Source: Symbiobacterium thermophilum (GTDB lineage: Bacteria > Bacillota > Sulfobacillia > DYFQ01). From it: 39,721 bases of DNA. Below the pieces are notes generated by a model that did no database searches, was not told where the DNA came from, and saw only the letters and a program-made list of their open reading frames with translations. Both the position numbers and the translations under genes were made by a program. Positions 1 through 8,062 of the stretch are shown here, one piece after another (position 1 is the stretch's first letter; each line of letters opens with the position of its first letter). The stretch spans positions 1-39,721 of the forward strand of contig DYFQ01000029.1 in the NCBI GenBank assembly GCA_020725105.1. The letters run 5' to 3'.

Positions 1-41
1 TCCGGGTCCAGGGTGGACCGGACCAGGCGCTGGCCGTCGAA

Positions 42-236
42 CTAGACCCGGAGCCAGTCGCCCTCGCGCGCGCCCGCCGGGAGCTCACCGGCGGGACAGT
101 GCACCTCCCGCTCCGCCTCGCCCACCAGCAGGACGGCCATGCCCGCCACGATCCGGTCGATGACCGCCTCTTCGCCCGAGTCCGCCGGCTCGCGGCCAGC
201 CGGCGGGGACCCGCCCGGCGGTGTTCCGCTCGGCAA
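42..236 (-). CDS. DUF3006 domain protein, frame closed early by an amber codon
   Basis: Small protein of 64 residues read to the TAG at 42-44. The core around AVIDRIVAGMAVLLVGE and the following EGDWLRV match my memory of DUF3006, a small beta-rich domain of unknown function usually encoded beside ComEC-like metallo-hydrolases. It lies 20 bp downstream of such a gene, so the pairing is the usual one. The start is a TTG at 236 preceded by GGAGAGGAAG. After the TAG the same frame stays open to the window edge (FDGQRLVRSTLDP) and looks like the natural end of the domain. The gene may therefore be freshly truncated, read through, or carry a sequence error. Function unknown; family call moderately secure. 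Confidence 0.6.
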   Translation of the reverse strand: MPSGTPPGGSPPAGREPADSGEEAVIDRIVAGMAVLLVGEAEREVHCPAGELPAGAREGDWLRV

Positions 237-256
237 CTTCCTCTCCCCCTTCCGCC

Positions 257-1246
257 CTACCGCTCGGTCTCGACGTGGTACGTTCTCCCGTCGGTGGTCA
301 CGGTGATGGTGCCGCGGACGTCGGTGCCCAGCACCGTCACGCCCAGCGAGCGCAGGCGGGCGAGGGCTTCCGGGTGCGGGTGCCCGTACGGGTTGCCCTC
401 GCCGGCCGAATACACTGCCAGCTCGGGGGCGACCGCCTCGAGAAAGGCCGAGCTCGAGGAAGTCTGCGACCCGTGGTGCCCCAGTTGAAGTACGTGGGCC
501 CGCAACTCGTGGCCCCGGCTGATCATGGCCGCCTCCGTGTGGGCTTCCGCGTCCCCGGTGAAGAGAAAGGCCACCTCCCCGAAGACGGCGCGCACCGCCA
601 CCGACCCCTCGTGCAGGTCACCGGTGAGCTCGGCCGGATTGACCACCTCGATCCGCAGCGAGCCCACCTGGTGAACCTCGCCGGCCCGCGGCTCGTGGTA
701 GCCGGCGCCCGAGGCCAGCAGGGCGTCGAGGGCCCGCTCGTAGCTCTGGGAGGTGTGCACGTCGCCCGACATCCAGACCTCGCGGACCTTGAAGGCGTCA
801 AGGACCGCCGGCAACTGGCCGATGTGGTCGGCGTGGGGGTGGGTGACGATCACCAGGTCCAGTGCCCGCACCCCGCGGCGCCTCAGGTGAGGCACCACGT
901 CGTCCCGGTCGTGCCGCCCGGCGTCGATCAGGATGGTGAAGTCGGGGCCCTGCAACAACGTGGCATCGCCCTGGCCCACGTCCAGAAAGGACACGGCCAG
1001 GCCTTGCAGCGGCGCGGGGCCCGGCGGCACCAGCACCGCGAAGAGGCCGGCGGCGAGGACAAGGGCGGCCAGAAGCGTGGCCGCCACCCGCCACGCCCGC
1101 CGGTCGGTGCCTCTCGCGGGGCGCCCCGGGTCTCTCCCCGGCCGCCCCGCGCCTGGCCCCGATCGCCCCGCGCCCGCCACAACGTCACACCCCCGAGCCG
1201 CCTTGACCCCATCTTCGCGGTCCGGCCCGGGACCTACCTGCCGCAC
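257..1246 (-). CDS. ComEC/Rec2-like metallo-beta-lactamase fold hydrolase, membrane anchored
   Basis: Metallo-beta-lactamase-fold hydrolase of the ComEC C-terminal type, probably exported or anchored by one N-terminal hydrophobic segment (about residues 53-72 of the longest reading). The domain opens with LDVGQGDATLL, carries the metal-binding THPHADHIG motif, then FTGDAE, LGHHGS and YGHPHP, all typical of this family. Natural substrates are unclear; ComEC relatives have been proposed to act on DNA or phosphodiesters. It is followed after 20 bp by a DUF3006 gene. The start is uncertain: the GTG at 1246 has no clear ribosome site, while an in-frame GTG about 26 codons later follows a GGGGG run. 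A possible minus-strand promoter (TTGTCA, 17 bp, TAATTA) lies at about 1258-1287. Confidence 0.85.
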   Translation of the reverse strand: MRQVGPGPDREDGVKAARGCDVVAGAGRSGPGAGRPGRDPGRPARGTDRRAWRVAATLLAALVLAAGLFAVLVPPGPAPLQGLAVSFLDVGQGDATLLQGPDFTILIDAGRHDRDDVVPHLRRRGVRALDLVIVTHPHADHIGQLPAVLDAFKVREVWMSGDVHTSQSYERALDALLASGAGYHEPRAGEVHQVGSLRIEVVNPAELTGDLHEGSVAVRAVFGEVAFLFTGDAEAHTEAAMISRGHELRAHVLQLGHHGSQTSSSSAFLEAVAPELAVYSAGEGNPYGHPHPEALARLRSLGVTVLGTDVRGTITVTTDGRTYHVETER

Positions 1247-1318
1247 CGTTTCTTATAATTAATTAGGCACTTCTTGAAGGTTTGACAACCAGAGGCCTGG
1301 AGATCGGCGGGTGACCAG

Positions 1319-3159
1319 ATGGCCGGCCGTGGTGCCGGGACGCCGTTGTTGGTCTCCCTCGCCTACCTGCTGCTGGCGGGGGCGTGGCTGCTGCTGGCCG
1401 GCCGGCTGGGTGGTGGCGCGGGAGGGCCGTGGGTGGTCGCCCCGGTGCCGGGTCACTGGGCCTGGCTCCTGGTTGCGACCTCGGCCGTCGTGGTCTACCT
1501 GCTCGCCCGGGACGGCGGGCCCGCTCCCGAGCCGGCCTCCGGCGCCCCGGGACGCGTCCTGGACGTGCTGCTGCAGGCTTCCCCCCTGGCCATCGCCATC
1601 CTCGACCGCGACGGCAACATTCTCGCCTGGAACGCCGGGGCCGAGCGGATCCTGGGCTGGAGCCGACGGGAGGCCCTGGGACGGCCCTCTCCTTCTGGCT
1701 TGACGCGCCGGCAGCCGCGGGCCAAAAGCCCCGGGGCCCGTGGCGCCGGGGCCTGCCACCCGCGAAACCGGCCAGCACCGAGCTTGAGGGCCAGCGCAAG
1801 GTCGGCTCCCCGGCGCCGGCGGGCCTCTGGACGGCACCCTTCGGTGAGGGGGCCGGCGGACCGGCCGGCTTCGTGGCCGTCATCACCGACCTGGCCGAGC
1901 GCAAGCGGCAGGAGGAACGCATCCACTACCTGGCGACCCACGACCCGTTGACCGACCTTCCCAACCGGCGCGCCCTCGAGGACAGCCTGACCCGGGTCGT
2001 GGCCCGCTGCCAGCGGGGCCGCCGCGGGGCGCTGCTACTGCTGGACCTGGATGAGCTCAAGCTGGTCAACGACACGGTCGGCCACCCGGCCGGCGACCGG
2101 ATGCTGACGGCCCTGGCCGGCCTGCTCAGGAAGAAGCTGCGCCCGGGGGATCTCCTGGCCCGGCTCGGCGGCGACGAGTTCGCCGTCCTCCTGGAGGACA
2201 CCCCGGTGCACGACACCCACGCCGTGGCCGAGCGGCTCCGGCAGGTGGTCGACGAGTTCAGGTTCACCGAGGCGGGGCGCGTCTTTGACCCGGCGGTCAG
2301 CGTGGGCATGGCCGTCGTCGACGGCAGCCTGGACCCCCAGGCCGTGCTGGCCCTGGCCGACACGGCGCTGTACGCGGCCAAGGACCTCGGCCGGAACCGG
2401 ACCGTCGTCTACCGGCCCGAGGACCAGGCGCGGACGGGCTCCGACCGGCTGAGCCCCTGGCCGCCCCGGATCAAGGACGCGCTGCGCGAGAACCGCCCCC
2501 TCTTGCACTACCAGTCGGTGGTGCAGTTGGCCACCGGCCGGCCCGAATACTACGAAGCGCTGATCAGGCTCCGGGACGAGGCGGGCCGGCTCGTGGAACC
2601 GAAGGTCTTCCTGCCGGCCGCCGAGCGCTTCGGGCTCATGCCGCTTATCGACCGCTGGCTGGTGGGCCACCTGCTGGACCTGCTCCGCGGCCGGCCCGGG
2701 CTCAGGATCTTCGCCAACCTGTCGGGCCCCAGCCTCAAGGACTACGACCTCTTGGAGTTCATCCAGACCCGCCTGGCGGAGTCGGGCGTCGCCCCCGGCC
2801 AGCTCGGGCTGGAGATCACCGAGTCGGTGGCCGTGGCCGACCTGGTGGGGTGCCAGAACTGGATGCACGAGTTGCGCCGGCTGGGTTGCGGCTTCGCGCT
2901 GGACGACTTCGCGCTGTCGTCCTTTTCCTACCTGCGGGCGCTGCCCGTGGACTACGTGAAGGTCCACGGCGCCTTCGTGCGCAACCTGGACGCCGACCCG
3001 ACCAACCGCGCCCTGGTGCAGGCCATGGGCTCGGGCAAACGGGTCATCGGCGAGTGGGTGGAGTCCGGCGCGGTGGCGGCTCAGCTGGAGCGCATGGGCT
3101 TTGAGTGTGGCCAGGGCTTCTACTGGGGCGAGCCGGAGGCCGCGCTGCCGGAGCCTTGA
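1319..3159 (+). pseudogene. PAS-GGDEF-EAL cyclic-di-GMP signalling protein, split by a frameshift
   Basis: Encodes a bifunctional diguanylate cyclase/phosphodiesterase broken into two frames. The first frame, from ATG 1319, gives two hydrophobic segments and the start of a PAS domain (about 1560-1685). The second frame carries the rest of PAS, then GGDEF (motif 2167-2181) and EAL (motif 2554-2562). One extra C in the CCC run at 1685-1687 would rejoin them as GRPLSFW. The GGDEF domain keeps the inhibitory RxxD site (RPGD, 2140-2151) five residues before GGDEF. The EAL domain keeps the expected residues in ANLS, LEITES, DDF, VKV, GEWVES and GQGF. The catalytic half could still be made if translation reinitiates. 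The 3' end overlaps the convergent maoC-like gene by 40 bp. Sequencing error cannot be excluded. Confidence 0.85.
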
Positions 3160-3548
3160 AACAGCACCAGCGCCTCGCCTCCCAAGACGATTTCCCCGTG
3201 CTGGTTGGCGCAGGTGGTCTTCAGGCGCAGCAGGGGCTTGTCCTTCCGCACCTCGACCACCTCCACCCTGGCCGTCACTGTGTCGCCCACGTAGACCGGC
3301 CGCCTGAAGTTCAGTTGCTGGGCCAGGTACACGCATCCCGGCCCGGGTAGCCTGGTCCCCAGCACGGCTGAAATGAGGCCCGCCGTGAGCAGCCCGTGGA
3401 CCACCGGCCGGCCGAAGCTGGTCTGGGCGGCGAAGGCCTCGTCGAAATGCAGGGGATTGGTGTCCCCGGTGGCGGCCGCAAACGCCGCCACGTGATCTGC
3501 CTCGATGGTCCGAGTCAGTTCCGCCGCCTGGCCGGGCCGATACGGCAA
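3120..3548 (-). CDS. MaoC-like (R)-specific enoyl-CoA hydratase
   Basis: Hot-dog-fold hydratase of 142 residues, the usual size for PhaJ-type (R)-enoyl-CoA hydratases that hydrate trans-2-enoyl-CoA. The active-site stretch GDTNPLHFD holds the expected Asp and His. It is followed by the family features FGRPVVHGLLTAG, GDTV and NQHGEIVLGGEALV. I placed the start at TTG 3548 because AGGAGG sits eight bases before it and just after the stop of the upstream alpha/beta hydrolase, so the two are probably coupled. It is the last gene of the minus-strand run that begins with livK and would suit breakdown or recycling of an acyl-CoA made from the imported acid. The substrate is unknown. Its end overlaps the end of the opposite-strand GGDEF-EAL gene. 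Confidence 0.85.
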   Translation of the reverse strand: MPYRPGQAAELTRTIEADHVAAFAAATGDTNPLHFDEAFAAQTSFGRPVVHGLLTAGLISAVLGTRLPGPGCVYLAQQLNFRRPVYVGDTVTARVEVVEVRKDKPLLRLKTTCANQHGEIVLGGEALVLFQGSGSAASGSPQ

Positions 3549-3562
3549 AGGGATCGCCTCCT

Positions 3563-4366
3563 CTAGTCGGCTTCCTCGAGGAAGTCCACCAGCACCTGCG
3601 TGAACTGCTCCGCCTGTTCGATGAAGAAGAGGTGACCAGCCCCTTGGAAGAGCACCAGCCGTACACCCGGGATTCTTGCCGCCAGCCGGCGAGAGTTTTC
3701 GACCGGAACCACCCGGTCCTGGTCGCCCGAGCAAACCAGGGTCGGGCGGTCAATGGTCCCCAGCCTGTTCGACGTGTCGTGGCCCAGGATGGCATGGAAC
3801 TGAGCCAGCCACGCCTCACGCGGCGGGAGCCACTCCAGCCGCCGCCGGACCCAACGGTCAAAGGCGTCGGGGTGTCTGGTGGTCCAGCCGGGCGCAAAGG
3901 CGACCTCCATGTTGCGGCGCACCGCTTCCTCGGGGGAAACGCCCGAGGGGTCAGCCATGAGTAGCGCCCGGGTCTCGGGGGGCGCGGGAACGCTCTCCGG
4001 GCCGCCGAAGCTGGTGGCGCCAAGGATCAGCCGGTCCACCAGCGCCGGGTGGCGGATGACCATTTCCTGGGCGATCATGCCCCCCATGGAGATGCCGAGC
4101 ACGTGGGCGCGGGCGACACCCAGGCGCGCAAGAAGGCCGGCCGCGTCGTCGGCCATCCCGGCGGTGGAGTAGGGGCCAGGCGGCTTGTCGCTACGCCCGA
4201 CCCCGCGGTTATCAAAGGCAATCACCTGGAACCGCCGGGCCAGCTCGGGCAGCAACTCGTCCCACATCCAGAGCGAGTAGCCCAACCCCTCGAGGAGCAG
4301 AAGCGGCGGCCCCGCGCCGTGAACCTCGAAGTAGAGGTCTATGTCGCCCACCCTTGCCAGCGGCAT
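3563..4366 (-). CDS. alpha/beta-fold hydrolase (enol-lactonase/esterase-like)
   Basis: Cytoplasmic alpha/beta hydrolase of 267 residues. The nucleophile elbow is GISMGG, the acid is in GDQDRVVP and the catalytic His in GAGHLFF, giving a complete Ser-Asp-His triad. The region FDNRGVGRSD is typical of 3-oxoadipate enol-lactonase and related C-C or ester hydrolases. No lid insertion or signal peptide is seen. ATG 4366 was chosen because a GGGGGA ribosome site lies just upstream; longer readings add an unconserved stretch. It starts 28 bp after livM and ends 14 bp before the maoC-like gene, so it belongs to the same transcript. The exact substrate cannot be told from sequence. Confidence 0.88.
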   Translation of the reverse strand: MPLARVGDIDLYFEVHGAGPPLLLLEGLGYSLWMWDELLPELARRFQVIAFDNRGVGRSDKPPGPYSTAGMADDAAGLLARLGVARAHVLGISMGGMIAQEMVIRHPALVDRLILGATSFGGPESVPAPPETRALLMADPSGVSPEEAVRRNMEVAFAPGWTTRHPDAFDRWVRRRLEWLPPREAWLAQFHAILGHDTSNRLGTIDRPTLVCSGDQDRVVPVENSRRLAARIPGVRLVLFQGAGHLFFIEQAEQFTQVLVDFLEEAD

Positions 4367-4394
4367 GGAGAATCCCCCTTCGAGCCCGAACCTG

Positions 4395-5369
4395 CTAGCC
4401 CCCCCGGCCTTCCGGTTCGCGGAGCCGGACAACGCGCCAGGAACCGAGCAGGCCCTGGGGCATGAACATCACGATGGCCACGTACACCAGCCCAAAGACA
4501 AGAACCCACCGCTCGACGTGAGTGCTCAGGACGGCCCCCATGACCCGCACGACGGTCGCGCCCAGAATCGGCCCCACCAGCGTGCCGGCGCCGCCGATGA
4601 TGGTCATCAGCAGCACGTTGATGGTGTTGTCGATGCCCAGCGAACCCGGGGACACGTAGGCGAAGAACAGGGCGTGCAGGATGCCGGCCACCGCCGCCAG
4701 GGTGCCGCCGACGATGATGGCGATGAGCTTGTAGGCGAAAACGTTATAGCCGATGGCGGCCGCCCGCGCCTCGTTTTCACGGATGGCCACCAGCACCCGG
4801 CCGATGGGCGAGTTGACCAGCCGGCGCAACAGCCAGAAAGCGACCGCCAGGACGGCCAGCGCGACGTAGTAGAAGGTCAGCCGGTGATTCAGGAAGGCCG
4901 GCGTCGGAATCCCGGGTAGACCGTCGGCGCCGCCGGTGATCCGGCTCAGCTTCTCCACGGCCAACCTGGCCAGCTCGGCAAAGGCCAGGGTGACCATGGC
5001 GAAGTAGACGCCGCGGACCCTCAGCGCCAGCACCCCGAACGCGACGCCGGCCAGCACCGCCACCACGACGGCCGCGGCCAGCGCGGCGGCGAAGACCCAC
5101 CCCGCCCGCTTCATCAACAGGGCCACCGTGTACCCGCCCAGCCCGAAGAAGAGCGTGTGGCCGAAGGAAAGCAGGCCCGTGTAGCCCATCAGCAGATCGA
5201 AGCTCATGGCGTAAAGGGCCATGACATAGACGTCGATGACCACCGAGGTGGCGTAATAGGAAGGGCTGACCCACGGGAAGCCCAGTGCCAGCACGGCGAG
5301 GGCCATCCCGCCCCCCAGCCGCGGGCGGTTCAAGCGGGCAAACGCCGCCACCGGCCCGATACCACCCAT
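4395..5369 (-). CDS. livM: branched-chain-type ABC transporter permease LivM
   Basis: Inner-membrane permease of 324 residues with about nine hydrophobic segments and the LivM hallmarks GYTGLLSFGHTLFFG near the N-terminus, ITGGADGLPGIP in the middle, and RENEARAAAIGYN, the loop that touches the ATPase. It would pair with LivH to form the channel of a HAAT-family importer. I start it at ATG 5369 behind GGTGAGGG; an upstream in-frame start adds 14 unconserved residues. Unlike the rest of the transporter, it is separated from livH by about 1 kb containing a decayed IS110 element. It may therefore depend on read-through or a new promoter. Downstream genes follow closely (alpha/beta hydrolase, maoC-like). 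The substrate could be an amino acid, benzoate-like acid or amide. Confidence 0.92.
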   Translation of the reverse strand: MGGIGPVAAFARLNRPRLGGGMALAVLALGFPWVSPSYYATSVVIDVYVMALYAMSFDLLMGYTGLLSFGHTLFFGLGGYTVALLMKRAGWVFAAALAAAVVVAVLAGVAFGVLALRVRGVYFAMVTLAFAELARLAVEKLSRITGGADGLPGIPTPAFLNHRLTFYYVALAVLAVAFWLLRRLVNSPIGRVLVAIRENEARAAAIGYNVFAYKLIAIIVGGTLAAVAGILHALFFAYVSPGSLGIDNTINVLLMTIIGGAGTLVGPILGATVVRVMGAVLSTHVERWVLVFGLVYVAIVMFMPQGLLGSWRVVRLREPEGRGG

Positions 5370-5672
5370 GCGACCCTCACCCCTCCCCCTGATATGGAAG
5401 GGCCGTGTCAAGCCCCTCCGCGGTCTTGTTCCTCAGTCTCTGCGGCAGGGTGCAGGGGGCGGCGGGCGAGCGCTACGCTTCGACGGTGGATCAGCCTGAT
5501 ATTCGCGGGTTGGTTACCGCATGACCCAGATCCGCCGGGAGCTGCCTCGGTCTAGTGCCGTGCGTTCGGCCATGCCTACAGCACATAGGGGGTCCGAGGA
5601 TACTCCCCGCCGCTTGAGCGCTCGCCCGCTCCCTGCTGCACCCCACCCTTCAAACCGGTCCGATGGTCAAAG

Positions 5673-6356
5673 TCAGGCCGCCCGATCCACCTGACCTCCC
5701 CGAGCCACTTCCTGGCCGATGGCCCACATGAAACCCACGAGTTCCCGGGCCACGGCCACCACGGCTGCTGGCACGGCTTGCCCCGGGCGACCAGCCGCCG
5801 GAACTTCTTGCCGAGCCGGAGCTGGGCCTCCCAACTGATGCGCTGGATGGCCGGCGGCAGCTTGGCCAGTCGCTTTCCCAGCTCCGGCCCCACCCGCGGC
5901 CGGTGCCGGTAGTGCCAGGCCGCCTCTACCACCGGCGCTTGCGGTGGCGGTCCTGCTTGGCGTCCTCCCGGGCCCGGACCACGTCTCTGAGCGCCTCATG
6001 GGCCTAGTCCGCCACCCATACCGCGGTCAGGTCCCCGCTCCGTACCCCGCGCCAACTGCCGCGCGTCCCGCCGGTCGGTCTTCACCCGATCGCCTGGGCA
6101 CCAGAGACGCTGCCACCACCACGCACCGAATCCCCATTGCCTCGAGTTTGCGGTAAAGCCCGTACCCGCACGGCCCGGCCTCGTAGGCCACCAGCAAGCT
6201 CTCGGGTGGCCCCAACCGCCGCAACAGCCTGGCCACCGCATCGGGCTCGTAGGGTACAATCCCCAGGTCCCGGGCGTCCTCGCCATCCAGCCTCGCCATC
6301 GCCGCCGCAACCCTGTCCTTGTGCACATCAAGCGCCACAAATCTGGTATCCTTCAT
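5673..6356 (-). pseudogene. decayed IS110-family transposase
   Basis: Remnant of an IS110 (DEDD) transposase lying between livH and livM. The N-terminal catalytic part reads from ATG 6356 with VALDVHKD and YEAGPCGYGLYRKL, behind a good GGGAGG site. It then needs frame changes: near 6095 to reach PGDRVKTDRRDAR, and at an extra G near 6030 to reach VRSGDLTAVWVAD. A TAG at 6004-6006 replaces the codon before AHEALRD. After AREDAKQDR the centre of the protein is missing and the sequence jumps, near 5935, to the C-terminal VEAAWHYRHRP region. A last frameshift near 5770 leads to VVAVARELVGFMWAIGQ. A full transposase is about 400 residues; here some 150 or more are deleted. It is certainly non-functional. 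The flank 5370-5672 shows no gene. Confidence 0.88.
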
Positions 6357-6371
6357 GGTGCCAGCCTCCCT

Positions 6372-6414
6372 GTGGTGGGTTTGCTCTTTGTGGAGCGCAA
6401 GAGCACTTCACCAC
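6372..6414 (-). other. stem-loop in the IS110 left end, possible relic of a bridge RNA
   Basis: Upstream of the IS110 transposase start the minus strand can fold into a two-part hairpin. The outer stem GTGGTG/CACCAC uses 6372-6377 with 6409-6414. The inner stem of seven pairs uses 6382-6388 with 6399-6405. In IS110 elements the non-coding end next to the transposase encodes the guide (bridge) RNA, so this may be its trace. It is only about 85 bp from livH, and no guide loops can be assigned. Confidence 0.3.
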
Positions 6415-6443
6415 CGCGGGGGGGGCCGGCCCTTCCATTGTGT

Positions 6444-7322
6444 CTAGCGCCCGGGCGCAAACAGGCCCTGGGGTCGGATCAGGAGCACCAGAGCCATCAG
6501 GCCCACGTTGACGATGAGGGCGCCAGCCGGAAAGAAGTAGCCCACAAACGCCTGGGATAGCCCCACTAGCAGGCTGCCCACCGCCGAACCGGTGACACTG
6601 CCCAGGCCCCCGATGACCACCACGATGAACGCGGCCAGCTGGACCTCGGCTCCCATCTGCGGCCAGACCACCCGAAAGAAGGGGCCCGCGGCGGCTCCAC
6701 CCAGGGCGGCCAAGGCTCCACCCAGCACGAACACCACGGTGAACACGCGCTGAATGTTGACGCCCAGCGCTTGTACCATTTCCGCGTTCCCCACCCCGGC
6801 CCTGACCACGATGCCCAGGCGGGACCGCCCCAAGATGACGTAGACCGCGGCGAAGACGGCCCCGCCCAGGAGCAAGACGACCAGCCGGTAGGTGGCAAAG
6901 GGCATCCCCAGGATGGAAATGGTCGTCCTGGCCCAAGCGGGCACGCCGAAACTGATGAGCGACGGCCCCCAGACCAGTTGCAGCAGTTCGTTGAGGACCA
7001 GAAACAGGCCCAGGGTGAGCAGGATCTGAAAAGTGTGGTTGCCGTACAGGGGCCGGATGAAGCCGACCTCCATGACCGCCCCGAGCGCCGCCCCGGCTGC
7101 CGCTCCCGCCACCAGGGCGAGGGGCAGGCTCCCGGTGGCGTTGAAGACGGCCAGACCGACGTAAGCACCCCAGGTGAACAGGCCGGCATGGGCCAGGTTG
7201 AGCACGCTCATGAGGCCGAAGATCAGTGACAGCCCCGAGGCGATGAGGAAAAACAGGGTTCCCAGGACCAGCCCGTTCAGGAACAGATTCACCAGCAGGG
7301 GGATGGTTACCGGCGCGCCCAT
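6444..7322 (-). CDS. livH: branched-chain-type ABC transporter permease LivH
   Basis: Membrane permease of 292 residues with about eight hydrophobic stretches. Family features are LFFLIASGLSLIFGLMSVLNLAHAG at the N-terminus (residues about 20-45), a central RSRLGIVVRAGVGN loop that contacts the ATPase, and IGGLGSVTGSAVGSLLVG near the C-terminus. It forms the translocation channel with LivM. ATG 7322 overlaps the end of livF by 16 bp, indicating coupled translation. Its stop codon lies at the edge of the IS110 remnant, where TCTAGCGCC (6443-6451) resembles TCTAGTGCC at 5551-5559 on the other side. The gene itself is intact and of normal length. Confidence 0.93.
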   Translation of the reverse strand: MGAPVTIPLLVNLFLNGLVLGTLFFLIASGLSLIFGLMSVLNLAHAGLFTWGAYVGLAVFNATGSLPLALVAGAAAGAALGAVMEVGFIRPLYGNHTFQILLTLGLFLVLNELLQLVWGPSLISFGVPAWARTTISILGMPFATYRLVVLLLGGAVFAAVYVILGRSRLGIVVRAGVGNAEMVQALGVNIQRVFTVVFVLGGALAALGGAAAGPFFRVVWPQMGAEVQLAAFIVVVIGGLGSVTGSAVGSLLVGLSQAFVGYFFPAGALIVNVGLMALVLLIRPQGLFAPGR

Positions 7323-8062
7323 GGTAGCGCCCTCAGACCCCCGTTCCGCTCCGTGACTCCCAGGTAGACTCGCTGGAGTTGCCTGTCCATCGCGATTTCG
7401 GCCATCGGCCCTTCCCGCACCGACCGGCCGTCGTCAATGATCACGTACCTGTCGCCGGCGTGGGCCGCCAGCGCCAGGTTCTGCTCGACCAGGACCACGG
7501 TCGCCTCCCGGGCCACCTCCCTCAGAGCCTCCCCCACGTTGCGGACGAGAATGGGCGCCAGGCCCTTGGAAGGCTCGTCCACCAGGAGCAACCGGTTGGG
7601 GTTGACCATGACCCTGGCGATGGCCAGCATCTGCTGCTGGCCGCCGCTCAGAAGGCCTGCCCGCCGGTGCCTGAAGCGGTACAGGTCGGGGAAAAGGTCG
7701 AAGATCCGCCCGCTCCGCTGGCGCAGGTTGCCGCGGTTGCGCTCGGCTACCTGCAGGTTCTCTTCCACGGTGAGCTGGGTGAAGATACCGCGGTCCTCCG
7801 GGACGTACCCCACCCCTAGCCTGGCGATCTCGTGGGGTCGCCACCCTACCAGGCTCAACCCGTCCAGCCGGATCTCGCCCCGGCCGATTCGGGTCAGGCC
7901 CAGAACCGACCGCAGCGTGGTGGTCTTGCCGGCCCCGTTCCGGCCGAGTACGACGGTGACCTCACCTTCCCGGACGTCGAAGGAGACGCCCTGCAAGATG
8001 TGGTACTGGCGGATGTACGCGTGAAGCTCAAGCACCTGAAGCAGCAAGGTCGCCCATCCCAC
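7307..8062 (-). CDS. livF: ABC transporter ATP-binding protein LivF
   Basis: ATPase subunit of the HAAT importer, 251 residues in the longest reading. It has the Walker A GRNGAGKTT, Q-loop region YVPEDRGIF, signature LSGGQQQ, Walker B LLLVDEPSKGL and the His of the switch region replaced within VLVEQNLALA as is normal for LivF. The GTG at 8062 overlaps livG by 35 bp. A shorter start, GTG about 9 codons later (giving MLELHAYIRQ), overlaps the livG stop more tightly and matches usual LivF N-termini, so the true start may be there. It works with LivG, LivH and LivM. Substrate unknown. Confidence 0.93.
   Translation of the reverse strand: MGWATLLLQVLELHAYIRQYHILQGVSFDVREGEVTVVLGRNGAGKTTTLRSVLGLTRIGRGEIRLDGLSLVGWRPHEIARLGVGYVPEDRGIFTQLTVEENLQVAERNRGNLRQRSGRIFDLFPDLYRFRHRRAGLLSGGQQQMLAIARVMVNPNRLLLVDEPSKGLAPILVRNVGEALREVAREATVVLVEQNLALAAHAGDRYVIIDDGRSVREGPMAEIAMDRQLQRVYLGVTERNGGLRALPWARR

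Noticed and set aside
1690-1790. A second, compensating frameshift inside the PAS region
   Set aside because: The stretch after the CCC run is poorly conserved in PAS domains, so I could not show that a second shift is needed; one base suffices to restore a full frame.
2035-4023. Very long minus-strand open frame opposite the GGDEF-EAL, MaoC and hydrolase genes
   Set aside because: Low-complexity Arg/Gly/Ala product, antisense to genes with clear domains; long shadow frames are expected at this GC content.
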